DNA from: an uncultured Prevotella sp.
GTDB lineage: Bacteria; Bacteroidota; Bacteroidia; Bacteroidales; Bacteroidaceae
DNA length: 7,934 nucleotides
Assembly (NCBI GenBank): GCA_937874345.1
Contig: CALNBT010000153.1
Location: forward strand, 1 to 7,934
Reading direction: 5' to 3'
How positions within the stretch are numbered: the first letter of the stretch is position 1; every line of letters begins with the position of its first letter. Of this stretch, positions 1 to 6,822 are shown piece by piece. The notes beneath the pieces were generated by a model. It saw only the letters and a program-made list of their open reading frames with translations. It was not told where the DNA came from and did not search any database. The position numbers and the translations under genes were made by a program.

Positions 1-920
1 TTGAACGCGATTGGATCATCTACACAACAGGGGTCGTTCCTGCCATTTCGGCAGTAATCAAGGCCTTGACCGAACCGGGAGACAAGGTATTGATCCAGAC
101 ACCTGTATACAACTGTTTTTTCACTTCTATCAGAAACAACGGATGTTCTGCTGCCGAAAATCCACTGGTTAGAAAGGGAGATACATACGAAATTGATTTC
201 GATGATTTTGAAAGGCAGGCCGCCGATGATCGCACAAAAGTGTTCTTGCTATGCAATCCTCACAACCCTGCCGGACGCGTTTGGACGGTTGATGAATTGA
301 TTCGTATGAACGACATCTGTCTGAAGCACAACGTCAAAGTGATTGCCGACGAGATTCATTGCGAATTGATCATGCCCGGGTACCATTATACGTCGTTCGC
401 GGCTTTGTCAGAGGAATGTCAAAACAATACGGTCACGACCAACTCGCCAACCAAATCCTTCAATATTGCTGGCCTACAAATTGCTAACATCATTACCAGC
501 AACGAAGAAATGCGCAAAAAGATTGACCGTGCCATCAATATCAACGAGGTGTGTGACGTTAATCCTTTCGGGGTAGTTGCCTTGCAGGCAGCCTACAATG
601 AAAGTGAAGACTGGATAGATCAGTTAAATGAATACCTGTGGGGGAACTATCAAGCACTGAAATCATTTTTCAATGAGCAACTGCCACAATGGGAAGTTTT
701 AAGACTTGAAGGCACATACCTGGTTTGGATAGACATCCGTTCTACAGGAATGAGCAGTAAAGAGCTTTCCAAAAAGCTCCTTCACGAGGGAAAAGTGTTT
801 GTGAACAGGGGACCTATGTACGGCGATCCTTCAGGAGAAGGCTACCTGCGCATCAACATTGCTATGCCACGCAGCCTGATGATGGAGGGATTGAAGCGCA
901 TCAAGAACACGATAGGATAA
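1..920 (+). CDS. PatB/MalY-type PLP-dependent C-S lyase (cystathionine beta-lyase family), 5'-truncated by window edge
   Basis: This is the C-terminal part (about 305 residues) of a fold-type I PLP enzyme. The frame is open to the left edge (first full codon at 3), so roughly the first 80 residues lie outside. Seen: a TGVVPAI segment, then IQTPVYNCFF, an NPHNPAGRVW motif that contacts the cofactor/substrate, ADEIH with the Asp (codon 348-350) expected to bind the pyridine nitrogen, NSPTKSFNIAGLQ with the Schiff-base Lys (codon 453-455), and GYLRINIA with the Arg (849-851) expected to bind the substrate carboxylate. The NPHNP and GVVPA forms fit the MalY/PatB group better than ordinary aspartate aminotransferases. 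Members of this group cleave cystathionine or cysteine to a thiol, pyruvate and ammonia in the cytosol; some act as aminotransferases or regulators, so the exact substrate is inferred. The gene converges on the T9SS operon and has no evident link to it. Confidence 0.9.
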   Translation, partial: ERDWIIYTTGVVPAISAVIKALTEPGDKVLIQTPVYNCFFTSIRNNGCSAAENPLVRKGDTYEIDFDDFERQAADDRTKVFLLCNPHNPAGRVWTVDELIRMNDICLKHNVKVIADEIHCELIMPGYHYTSFAALSEECQNNTVTTNSPTKSFNIAGLQIANIITSNEEMRKKIDRAININEVCDVNPFGVVALQAAYNESEDWIDQLNEYLWGNYQALKSFFNEQLPQWEVLRLEGTYLVWIDIRSTGMSSKELSKKLLHEGKVFVNRGPMYGDPSGEGYLRINIAMPRSLMMEGLKRIKNTIG

Positions 921-941
921 CACTCCTATATATAAAGTGAT

Positions 942-975
942 TCAGCCCGAAATGAAGAAATTCACTTCGGGCTGA
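942..975 (+). terminator. Strong hairpin after the C-S lyase gene, probable terminator
   Basis: An inverted repeat starts 21 nt after the lyase stop codon. The arms 942-956 and 961-975 pair over 15 positions with one A/C mismatch (952/965) and enclose a GAAA loop (957-960), a GNRA-type tetraloop in the plus-strand RNA. The core is GC-rich (AGCCCGAA/TTCGGGCT). The following TAATGTTT is only a weak U-tract. Because the flanking genes converge, the stem could also catch read-through from the minus-strand operon. Terminator function is inferred from structure and position. Confidence 0.7.
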
Positions 976-1128
976 TAATGTTTAACACCTCAGATCTGTA
1001 AGTCGAGTCAGCTACTTTTTCTAATGAATTTATTCTAAAAACAAACTCACTGGTATTGCTCGGCAAAGTCATTGAGATTGGCGTGCAATATCAATGAAAT
1101 TGATCATCAATTCCATGAAGATTGCAGA
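976..1128. other. Intergenic spacer between convergent genes, nothing recognised
   Basis: About 150 bases lie between the two hairpins. I see no open frame with coding character, no tRNA-like cloverleaf, no long direct repeat and no convincing promoter on either strand. A short ATCAAT/ATTGAT inverted repeat near 1090-1104 is too small to interpret. Confidence 0.5.
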
Positions 1129-1153
1129 TAGGATGTGTCAAGATGACACCCTA
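1129..1153 (-). terminator. Hairpin just after the last gene of the T9SS operon
   Basis: On the minus strand, 8 nt after the stop codon of the beta-barrel gene, the RNA can fold as TAGG-GTGTCA, loop TCT, TGACAC-AT-CCTA. This gives ten base pairs with a two-base bulge. No U-run follows, so it may be a weak terminator or an mRNA 3'-end stabilising stem rather than a canonical intrinsic terminator. Its position directly after the last stop supports a role at the operon end. Confidence 0.45.
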
Positions 1154-1161
1154 CTCCTAAG

Positions 1162-1791
1162 CTAAAAGAAATAAGCCAATGCTAATTGCCAAGAGTTGGC
1201 ACTGGTTTTTTTGGTCAGAATACTTTCATGAATGTCCTTGTAGGTTATGTCACCCGTCTTTCCAACAATGATATTATAGTTCGCTGAAACTTGCAAATGT
1301 CCACCAAGTGTTAATCCTGCACCGGCATTTACACTGAAATTTGACGAGCGGAGCGTCCATTCAATCATTTGTTCTGGTATGGTTTTGGTCTGGTCGCCAA
1401 GATTGAAGGCTACCTGAGGCCCGGCAAATCCGAAAATATTAAACTTACTTCCTAATCCGACGCTGTATCGCAGGTTTACCGGAACCATGATTTGCTCGTG
1501 CTTCACTGTAACATCACCGGCTGTGCTCAAACCTAAAATTTTGGTATCACGTCGATCATAAAGCGCAGAAATATCAAGTCCAAGGCCTACAACTGGCAGA
1601 TTCATTTTTAAGGTCGGACCGATAAAATATCCCAAACGATTGGATGTATTGAATACATTCGTATTGAGAGAAAACTCGGTGACGTCCAAGCCGCCCTTTA
1701 TACCTAACTTTGCCTGAGCATTAGCTGGCAAAACCATGAATAGTGATGCAATCACTAAAAGGCTTACAATAATCTTTTTCATTGTCTTCAT
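1162..1791 (-). CDS. Outer-membrane beta-barrel protein, PorT-like family, last gene of the T9SS operon
   Basis: A 209-residue secreted protein. Residues 1-27 are a clear signal peptide: MKTMKK start, hydrophobic IIVSLLVIASLFMVLP, and ANAQA with cleavage likely before KLGIKGG. The mature ~180 residues consist of alternating hydrophobic strands and glycine-rich turns (for example LGYFIGPTLKMNLP, FNIFGFAGPQVAFNLG, VNAGAGLTLGG). They end in an aromatic YFF, typical of outer-membrane barrels with C-terminal Phe, and fit the PorT/OMP_b-brl family. Eight strands would fit the length. The frame opens at a TTG at 1815, but the ATG at 1791 (or 1782, giving MKKIIVSLL) makes a normal signal peptide, so I chose 1791. 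The gene starts 35 nt after porN and no promoter is visible, so co-transcription is inferred. PorT proper is a T9SS component, but similarity here is at fold level only and I do not call it porT. Confidence 0.8.
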   Translation of the reverse strand: MKTMKKIIVSLLVIASLFMVLPANAQAKLGIKGGLDVTEFSLNTNVFNTSNRLGYFIGPTLKMNLPVVGLGLDISALYDRRDTKILGLSTAGDVTVKHEQIMVPVNLRYSVGLGSKFNIFGFAGPQVAFNLGDQTKTIPEQMIEWTLRSSNFSVNAGAGLTLGGHLQVSANYNIIVGKTGDITYKDIHESILTKKTSANSWQLALAYFF

Positions 1792-1826
1792 ATTTAGTAT
1801 GTTGTGTATCGTCAAAAAATGAATCG

Positions 1827-2858
1827 TTAATGACGCTGACGGCGCACTGAAACACGTGCCGGTGAGCTGGAAGAACTAGATGACTTGGTTGAACTGTTTT
1901 TTCGAACGGTCGTCTTCGGCTCCTTAACTCGTCTGTTACTTTTTACCGCCTTTTTGTCTTTGGCCGTCAGTTTAGCATTGTTTCCCAATGAATCCGTCAC
2001 TACAGGATCACCCCAAATATGGTTTTCGAAAGTTGCAATTTCGCTTTCAATTCGTTTCTGCTCCTTTGTCATAGCCGAGTCAGTATGATTGTATTGAGCC
2101 AAAGTGCGTCCCAACATGTTATTGGTCTTGTAAATCTTCCCTCGATACATATTCTTGGTAAAGAAGTCATCAATACTCATCACGGCAGCATTGTTCAGAT
2201 TGCTCGTCATGATGGTCTGTTTGGCAAGGAAGGGTGACAGGTCATCGTACTTGACCCAGAACAACGGATATGGAGTCTCTGCATCTCCAAAATCATCTGC
2301 GCGTTTCATGATGGGGCACAAAGCCAACACTTTGGTGTGGAATGTAGCCGATGCCTGATCGTAATATGAACTCTCCTTGATATAATAACCTGTTACTTCT
2401 TTAGATGGGATATCGCTGTCATCGATGCGTACACCGCGATCGGTTCGTTGATAATAGATATGATAGTTGTCCAAAAACTCCAACGGTTTAATTCTTGTTG
2501 AATCGGTAAACAGCTCATTTCCATCCAAACGATATTGATAAGCAGGAATGCTTCCCGTCATCATCAGTTTAAACAGATAACAAAACAGGTTCATTTGCGT
2601 TCCAACAGGCTCAACGGGATAATACAATCCAGCATTGGCATCTTGCGTTAAATTCAGTTCACGGTATACATCACGTCGCCAAACAACTTCTTCAGGCATT
2701 TCGGGTTCCTTTGGATATGAAAGCTGGGCACGCAGACTGAGATTGTTGGCCTTCGACTGTTGGGCTGCTTGCTGCTGGGTCCTACGAGCCGGCGGCTGTG
2801 CCATAGACAGTTGTCCCACACAAATAATCCACGCCATGATCAATATTTTTTTCATCAT
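1827..2858 (-). CDS. porN: PorN/GldN, type IX secretion system ring component
   Basis: A 343-residue periplasmic protein with a signal peptide (MMKKILIMAWIICVGQLSMAQ, cleavage near residue 20-21) and a short Gln/Ala-rich linker. The GldN core (about residues 42-285) contains EEVVWRRDVYRELNL, ANAGLYYPVEP, NLFCYLFKLMMTG, and later SIDDFFTKNMYRG and GRTLAQYNH. GldN proteins bind the GldK lipoprotein and form the ring under the outer membrane that couples the PorLM motor to the translocon. The last ~50 residues (293-343) are unlike the core: 16 Lys/Arg, only two acidic residues, a run of seven Ser, and the end ARVSVRRQRH. The gene starts 42 nt after porM. A purine-rich AAAAGAAA lies just before the tandem ATGATG start (2858 or 2855). 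Identity rests on both sequence and position after porM. Confidence 0.93.
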   Translation of the reverse strand: MMKKILIMAWIICVGQLSMAQPPARRTQQQAAQQSKANNLSLRAQLSYPKEPEMPEEVVWRRDVYRELNLTQDANAGLYYPVEPVGTQMNLFCYLFKLMMTGSIPAYQYRLDGNELFTDSTRIKPLEFLDNYHIYYQRTDRGVRIDDSDIPSKEVTGYYIKESSYYDQASATFHTKVLALCPIMKRADDFGDAETPYPLFWVKYDDLSPFLAKQTIMTSNLNNAAVMSIDDFFTKNMYRGKIYKTNNMLGRTLAQYNHTDSAMTKEQKRIESEIATFENHIWGDPVVTDSLGNNAKLTAKDKKAVKSNRRVKEPKTTVRKNSSTKSSSSSSSPARVSVRRQRH

Positions 2859-2900
2859 TTTCTTTTGATTAAAAAAGACGTTTATTGCTGTTTACACTTA

Positions 2901-4451
2901 TTATTTTACGATAACCTCCATTGAGGCGGGCAAGTTACGGGTCAAGCCATCAGGACCAATTGCAGAAACCCGCGTAATATAGAAACGCTTGCTTCGAGAA
3001 AGCTTGCGGAATGTTTCACGCTGTCGTTCGCTGAATCGTGATCCATCGGATGACATTGGCACAGCATTGCCCATGTTATCAAAGAATACTGTTTCGAAGC
3101 TCACGACCTTAAACTGGATATCCAGTAATCCATCGTCGATGGCAGCACTGATACCTTCGGTATTCATCAGCGAAGCCTTAGCCAAAGAACCTCCCTTGAA
3201 ACGATCGGTTCCAACAGAAAGGTATGCAACTGGATCGGGTAACTTACGAACTTTGAATGTAAATTTGCCAACTTGTCGAATCATCCCATTAGCACTTGAC
3301 GCCACACTGATGATGACATCTTTTCCTATCGCAGATGGCCTAGCTATAAATTTACCTATACCGACCGACCTAAACGATCCTCCCGCCATCGATGCCGAAA
3401 CAGCGCTCAAAGGGACTCCCGGGATACTGATACTGATAGGATTATCATAACCGGCATATAAAACATTCATCAAATCGGCCGAAACAGTTGCACTTGGAGC
3501 AACCACGGAATAGGTTTGAGAGAAATTTCGTCGTATCAAGTCACCCACTCCATTCCGCATGGTCATGTATCCGCTGAATGAGTGCTCTCCTACTCCATTC
3601 GCCGTAAATTGATATGTATTGTTGTGTAACGCAACTTTCCGACCGCCGATATAGATATCCGGCTGACTGGTTGTATCTACCGCTGCCATGACAATACGGG
3701 CAGAGAATTGATCTCCACTGACGATGGTTCGCGATTCGGGAATGACAAAGGCCGCAAGTTTATTGACACGGATATCTTTCATGTCTACATTCGAGACAAG
3801 GGTATGCAACACTTCACCTTCAGCGTAACGAACATCACTTTGCAGTTTCGACAACAATGTAATGGCAGCAGATACAGGCATGTCCTCAAACATGTATTCC
3901 TGCCAATTTTTACCCATTCCCTTTGCACGTTTTGACGGTGTCGTCGAAAGATGACTCATGATCATACTACGTTGCTGTTCATCGGTAATATAAGTCAACA
4001 TTTTATCCCGATAGCGGTTTATCTGCTGATATAGCTGTTTTCCTTTACCGGTTCCAGGAGCCAGCATGATGATTGAAGCGGCTTCAAGGTTATCCTTATT
4101 CTCAATATTGTGCACATCACCCTTAGGGCCATCAGCCTGTCTGACGATAGCATTCTTCAAGGATTGCACAAAGTTGTAGAGAGAATCACTCGATCGTTTG
4201 ACCGATGTTGCATTGTCAAACCAGGCTTTTACCTTCTCTGGATTGGATTTAAACTGTTCTGAAAGACTATTATATAGCGCTTCGTTTTCTCTCGACGAAT
4301 TGTTCGTTGTACGGTTCAAACTTTCCTCAACGACAGAAAAGCCTTCGAGCACTTCTGTAGAAACGTTCAAAGCCAACATCGCCATCAACACAACATACAT
4401 CAGGTTGATCATCTTTTGGCGAGGCGACAGCGGTCTTTTCTTAATTGCCAT
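2901..4451 (-). CDS. porM: PorM/GldM, periplasm-spanning rotor shaft of the T9SS motor
   Basis: At 516 residues this matches the usual GldM length. A short cytoplasmic N-terminus (SPRQKMINLMY) leads into a single transmembrane helix at about residues 15-34 (YVVLMAMLALNV). Next come a long helical region to about 225 (D1) and three beta-rich domains: D2 ~226-316, D3 from YSVVAPSATVS (~314) to 402, and D4 from KLPDPVAYL (~403) to the end. Two PorM helices sit inside the PorL pentamer and turn as protons flow; the periplasmic domains carry torque to PorK/PorN. Arg11 in PRQKM corresponds to the N-terminal Arg known to matter in Flavobacterium GldM. The gene follows porL after 68 nt, the largest gap in the operon. 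No frameshift or truncation is seen. Domain boundaries are estimates from the family. Confidence 0.95.
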   Translation of the reverse strand: MAIKKRPLSPRQKMINLMYVVLMAMLALNVSTEVLEGFSVVEESLNRTTNNSSRENEALYNSLSEQFKSNPEKVKAWFDNATSVKRSSDSLYNFVQSLKNAIVRQADGPKGDVHNIENKDNLEAASIIMLAPGTGKGKQLYQQINRYRDKMLTYITDEQQRSMIMSHLSTTPSKRAKGMGKNWQEYMFEDMPVSAAITLLSKLQSDVRYAEGEVLHTLVSNVDMKDIRVNKLAAFVIPESRTIVSGDQFSARIVMAAVDTTSQPDIYIGGRKVALHNNTYQFTANGVGEHSFSGYMTMRNGVGDLIRRNFSQTYSVVAPSATVSADLMNVLYAGYDNPISISIPGVPLSAVSASMAGGSFRSVGIGKFIARPSAIGKDVIISVASSANGMIRQVGKFTFKVRKLPDPVAYLSVGTDRFKGGSLAKASLMNTEGISAAIDDGLLDIQFKVVSFETVFFDNMGNAVPMSSDGSRFSERQRETFRKLSRSKRFYITRVSAIGPDGLTRNLPASMEVIVK

Positions 4452-4519
4452 TCTTGTGATATTATGAAGCTTTACCCCACCATGCTCTGCATAGGAAGGA
4501 GTATTATGCTTTTTTCAAA

Positions 4520-5344
4520 TTATTCTTGCATGGGGTTCATACCTGAATTGTTAGCCTGCATATTGACAGTCATTGCATGAATCATGCGGGCATAGATGGT
4601 ATTCAACTGTTCTATCTGTTGTGCCATCTTGCGCGTCTGATCATTAATTTGGTCAATTGTTCCAATTTGCTGACTGGCTCCCTTCAACTGCATTTCGTAA
4701 ACTTTGCAGATTCCTGTCAAAGTGCGGTTCAGATTTTCCATTTCTTCGCTATCTCGGGTCAGGCGTACACTTTGTTCAGAAACCTTACCCAGTGTTTCTG
4801 TCAGTGTCTTCAATGCGTCAACATAATTACTTTGGGCCTCAACCAAGTCTGATAATCCCTCATTTTGGGGTGTTATCATTTGAGATGATCCTGTTGTACC
4901 AGCCACTTCTATCGTTTCAACCGCTGCCTTATCAACAGAAGCCACCCTATTTGGCATTTCCTGAGTACCGCTTACACGAACTGTTTCATCAACTGGGAGT
5001 GTACTGCCTGGTTGATGTATTGCTTCAGATTGATGTACTCCCGAATAGGTTACCTTTCCTGTCTCAAGATATTCTTCTGTCAACCGACTTGGAATATCGC
5101 GCCCATCAGCCGTTTTATCAAAGGGACGGTCAAAGGCTGAGAGGAAAAATACAAAAACCTCGGTACCCATTCCGATAAAAAGGATGAGGTTACCACCGGG
5201 AAGGTGAGTCAATTTGAATAAGGCTCCCAGAATAACGATTGAGGCACCCCAACTATATGAATAATTGAGGAAGGTCTGTCCAGGCACACTGTCCATCCAC
5301 TTTTGCAGACGATAGACTATATTGAATTTGCTATACCGTATCAT
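4520..5344 (-). CDS. porL: PorL/GldL, inner-membrane stator of the T9SS proton-driven motor
   Basis: A 274-residue protein with two transmembrane helices: TM1 about 28-46 (YSWGASIVILGALFKLTH) and TM2 about 52-70 (LILFIGMGTEVFVFFLSAF). Charged residues within or next to the membrane, Lys44, His47, Glu62 and Asp72, line up with positions implicated in proton coupling in Flavobacterium GldL (K27, H30, E49, E59, from memory). A poorly conserved linker (~74-163) precedes a long heptad-rich helical region (~164-262; LVEAQSNYVDALKTLTETLG onward) that is probably the cytoplasmic coiled coil. PorL forms a pentamer around the PorM helices. The frame is open up to 5485 inside porK, but that extension would add 47 residues unlike any GldL. 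The ATG at 5344 gives MIRYSKFNIVYRLQKWM, a family-like start, 5 nt after the porK stop and behind a purine-rich tract. Confidence 0.94.
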   Translation of the reverse strand: MIRYSKFNIVYRLQKWMDSVPGQTFLNYSYSWGASIVILGALFKLTHLPGGNLILFIGMGTEVFVFFLSAFDRPFDKTADGRDIPSRLTEEYLETGKVTYSGVHQSEAIHQPGSTLPVDETVRVSGTQEMPNRVASVDKAAVETIEVAGTTGSSQMITPQNEGLSDLVEAQSNYVDALKTLTETLGKVSEQSVRLTRDSEEMENLNRTLTGICKVYEMQLKGASQQIGTIDQINDQTRKMAQQIEQLNTIYARMIHAMTVNMQANNSGMNPMQE

Positions 5345-5349
5345 AATAA

Positions 5350-6807
5350 TTATCTTTTCTTTTCTTTTGTACTGGTAGTATTGGCCAAGCTGCGCACGCA
5401 TCTGAATCCAATATAAGAACGAGGTTGGTTTTGGTATTCCCATGTGCGCCATGCACTTCTGATATAAGATACAGGATCCTTCCATGATCCTCCTCGAACA
5501 CTTTTTTTCTTTAACTTATAGGGATCTTCCAATGCCGCTTTATAATCCAGTTGTGGATTCAAATCGTTCATGGCTTCAATGCCCGATTCTGTAAAAACGG
5601 TGCTTGTCCATTCGGCTACATTGCCAGCCATATCATATAATCCATTGGAATTGGCACCATAAATACCCACTTTACTGGTTATCAGGTTACCATCCTTGGT
5701 ATAATTTCCACGATCAGGCTTGAAATTGGCATAGAAACAGCCATCACCATTTGCCACATCCTTGTTGTCCCAAGGGAACTCATTGCCGGCCTTTCCACGC
5801 GCAGCATATTCCCATTCGGCTTCAGTCGGAAGTCGATACCGCTGAATATATCGAGCCTCGCCGCCCAATCCTTTCAATAAATAATCGGTACGCCAAGCAC
5901 AAAAAGCATTGGCCTGCTCCCACGACACCCCAACAACAGGATAATCGTTATAGGCAGGATTGCTGAAATAGTTGCGAAGATAAGCCTCATTGTCCGAGTT
6001 TTGGAAATCATTTACCCAGCAAGTAGTATCTGGATAAACATTGACGATATAAGTATTGAGGAAATCCCAAGGACCCGAAAGAGGGCGGTTAATGGTTTGA
6101 CTGACAATATTTCCACTCTCATCCACATAAGCTGTGTCTTTTGAAATCATCACCACCTCTTGCGGATTGACATTAATATCGGTATCCAAGTTACGTTCTC
6201 GCGGATTTAAACGATTACGACGCAAGGCCGCCGTGGTATAATCATACACTTCATAACGATAATTCAACTGCCTATAATCCAACAGTTTTTCGCCTGTTAC
6301 CGGGTTGGTCGTATACAGACTTTGCAAAGCACGCATCTCATCTTCATTCATCTTTCTGGGCAACTGTTTGCTCCAATTCAGATGAGGGTGTACTGGATCA
6401 CCATTCTTGTCTTCGGTAATCATGTAAGTTTCATCGCCAGCATATGAAGGATCTGCCATACGAGTACGCAAAATGCTATCGCGCACCCATGTAACAAATT
6501 GTTTGTATTTAGAATTAGTTACTTCTGTTTCATCCATCCAGAATCCGTCGACAGAGATATCTTTTTGAGGTAACTCCTTTCCCCACAGACTATCCTGTTT
6601 ATCAAGCCCCATCTTCAGAGAGCCTCGTTCAACACGTGTCATGCCATAGGGGGTTGGTTCGGCTAACACTTTACCGCCTACACCGACCACTTCTCCTCCT
6701 CTTCCTACTAAGGAGGCGGTCTTGCTGCCAAAGCAACCGGTTAGTGTTATCAAGCTAACGAGTGTAATAACCCATACGATATTTCTTTTCATATATTTGA
6801 AATTCAT
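5350..6807 (-). CDS. porK: PorK/GldK, outer-membrane lipoprotein of the T9SS ring
   Basis: A 485-residue lipoprotein. A hydrophobic signal ends in the lipobox LTGC with Cys25, which should be lipidated; after it comes the GldK-type segment EVVGVGGKVLAEPTPYGM. The rest has the sulfatase-modifying-factor (FGE/SUMF1) fold: VERGSLKMG (~59), FWMDETEVTNSKYKQFV (~89), a family-typical insert (~125-265), then YPVVGVSWEQANAFCAW (~289), YRLPTEAEWEYAARG (~324), NGLYDMAGNVAEW (~388), VRGGSW (~437) and IGFRC (~466). The two catalytic Cys of true formylglycine-generating enzymes, expected between GSW and GFRC, are absent, so the role is structural. PorK and PorN form the large ring at the outer membrane. 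The start could also be the ATG at 6792 (MKRNIVWVI), which places the lipid Cys at residue 20 and is equally plausible. The gene begins 15 nt after porP. Confidence 0.94.
   Translation of the reverse strand: MNFKYMKRNIVWVITLVSLITLTGCFGSKTASLVGRGGEVVGVGGKVLAEPTPYGMTRVERGSLKMGLDKQDSLWGKELPQKDISVDGFWMDETEVTNSKYKQFVTWVRDSILRTRMADPSYAGDETYMITEDKNGDPVHPHLNWSKQLPRKMNEDEMRALQSLYTTNPVTGEKLLDYRQLNYRYEVYDYTTAALRRNRLNPRERNLDTDINVNPQEVVMISKDTAYVDESGNIVSQTINRPLSGPWDFLNTYIVNVYPDTTCWVNDFQNSDNEAYLRNYFSNPAYNDYPVVGVSWEQANAFCAWRTDYLLKGLGGEARYIQRYRLPTEAEWEYAARGKAGNEFPWDNKDVANGDGCFYANFKPDRGNYTKDGNLITSKVGIYGANSNGLYDMAGNVAEWTSTVFTESGIEAMNDLNPQLDYKAALEDPYKLKKKSVRGGSWKDPVSYIRSAWRTWEYQNQPRSYIGFRCVRSLANTTSTKEKKR
5353..5368 (-). 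promoter_or_regulatory. Purine-rich translation initiation tract before porL
   Basis: The minus strand reads AAAAGAAAAGAAAAGA, ending 8 nt before the porL ATG at 5344. It also encodes the last residues of PorK (KEKKR), so the tail of porK doubles as the porL ribosome-loading site. This supports the 5344 start over the upstream in-frame starts and suggests translational coupling of the two genes. The effect on translation is inferred. Confidence 0.5.
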
Positions 6808-6822
6808 TTGCTACTATGATGA

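Noticed and set aside
1090..1104. Short inverted repeat ATCAAT/ATTGAT in the intergenic spacer
   Set aside because: Six AT-rich base pairs with a three-base loop are expected by chance in such sequence.
1792..1815. TTG start at 1815 for the last beta-barrel gene
   Set aside because: It would put eight extra residues before MKTMKK. The ATG at 1791 or 1782 gives a standard signal peptide.
1885..2868. Several plus-strand open frames of 67-77 codons opposite porN
   Set aside because: They overlap each other in different frames, lie wholly inside porN and show no independent coding signal.
2989..3450. Plus-strand open frame of 153 codons opposite porM
   Set aside because: It is a shadow of the conserved porM coding sequence, with no leader, no family-like sequence and a composition matching reverse-complement codons.
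4657..5178. Plus-strand open frame of 173 codons opposite porL
   Set aside because: Antisense shadow: the Phe/Leu/Gln/Ser-rich product is what the complement of the Gln/Glu-rich coiled-coil codons yields. No promoter or initiation signal is visible.
5345..5485. Longer porL reading frame starting at 5485 inside porK
   Set aside because: The extra 47 residues are the out-of-frame complement of the conserved porK C-terminus and do not resemble a GldL N-terminus. The ATG at 5344, with a purine tract in front, gives the family-like start.
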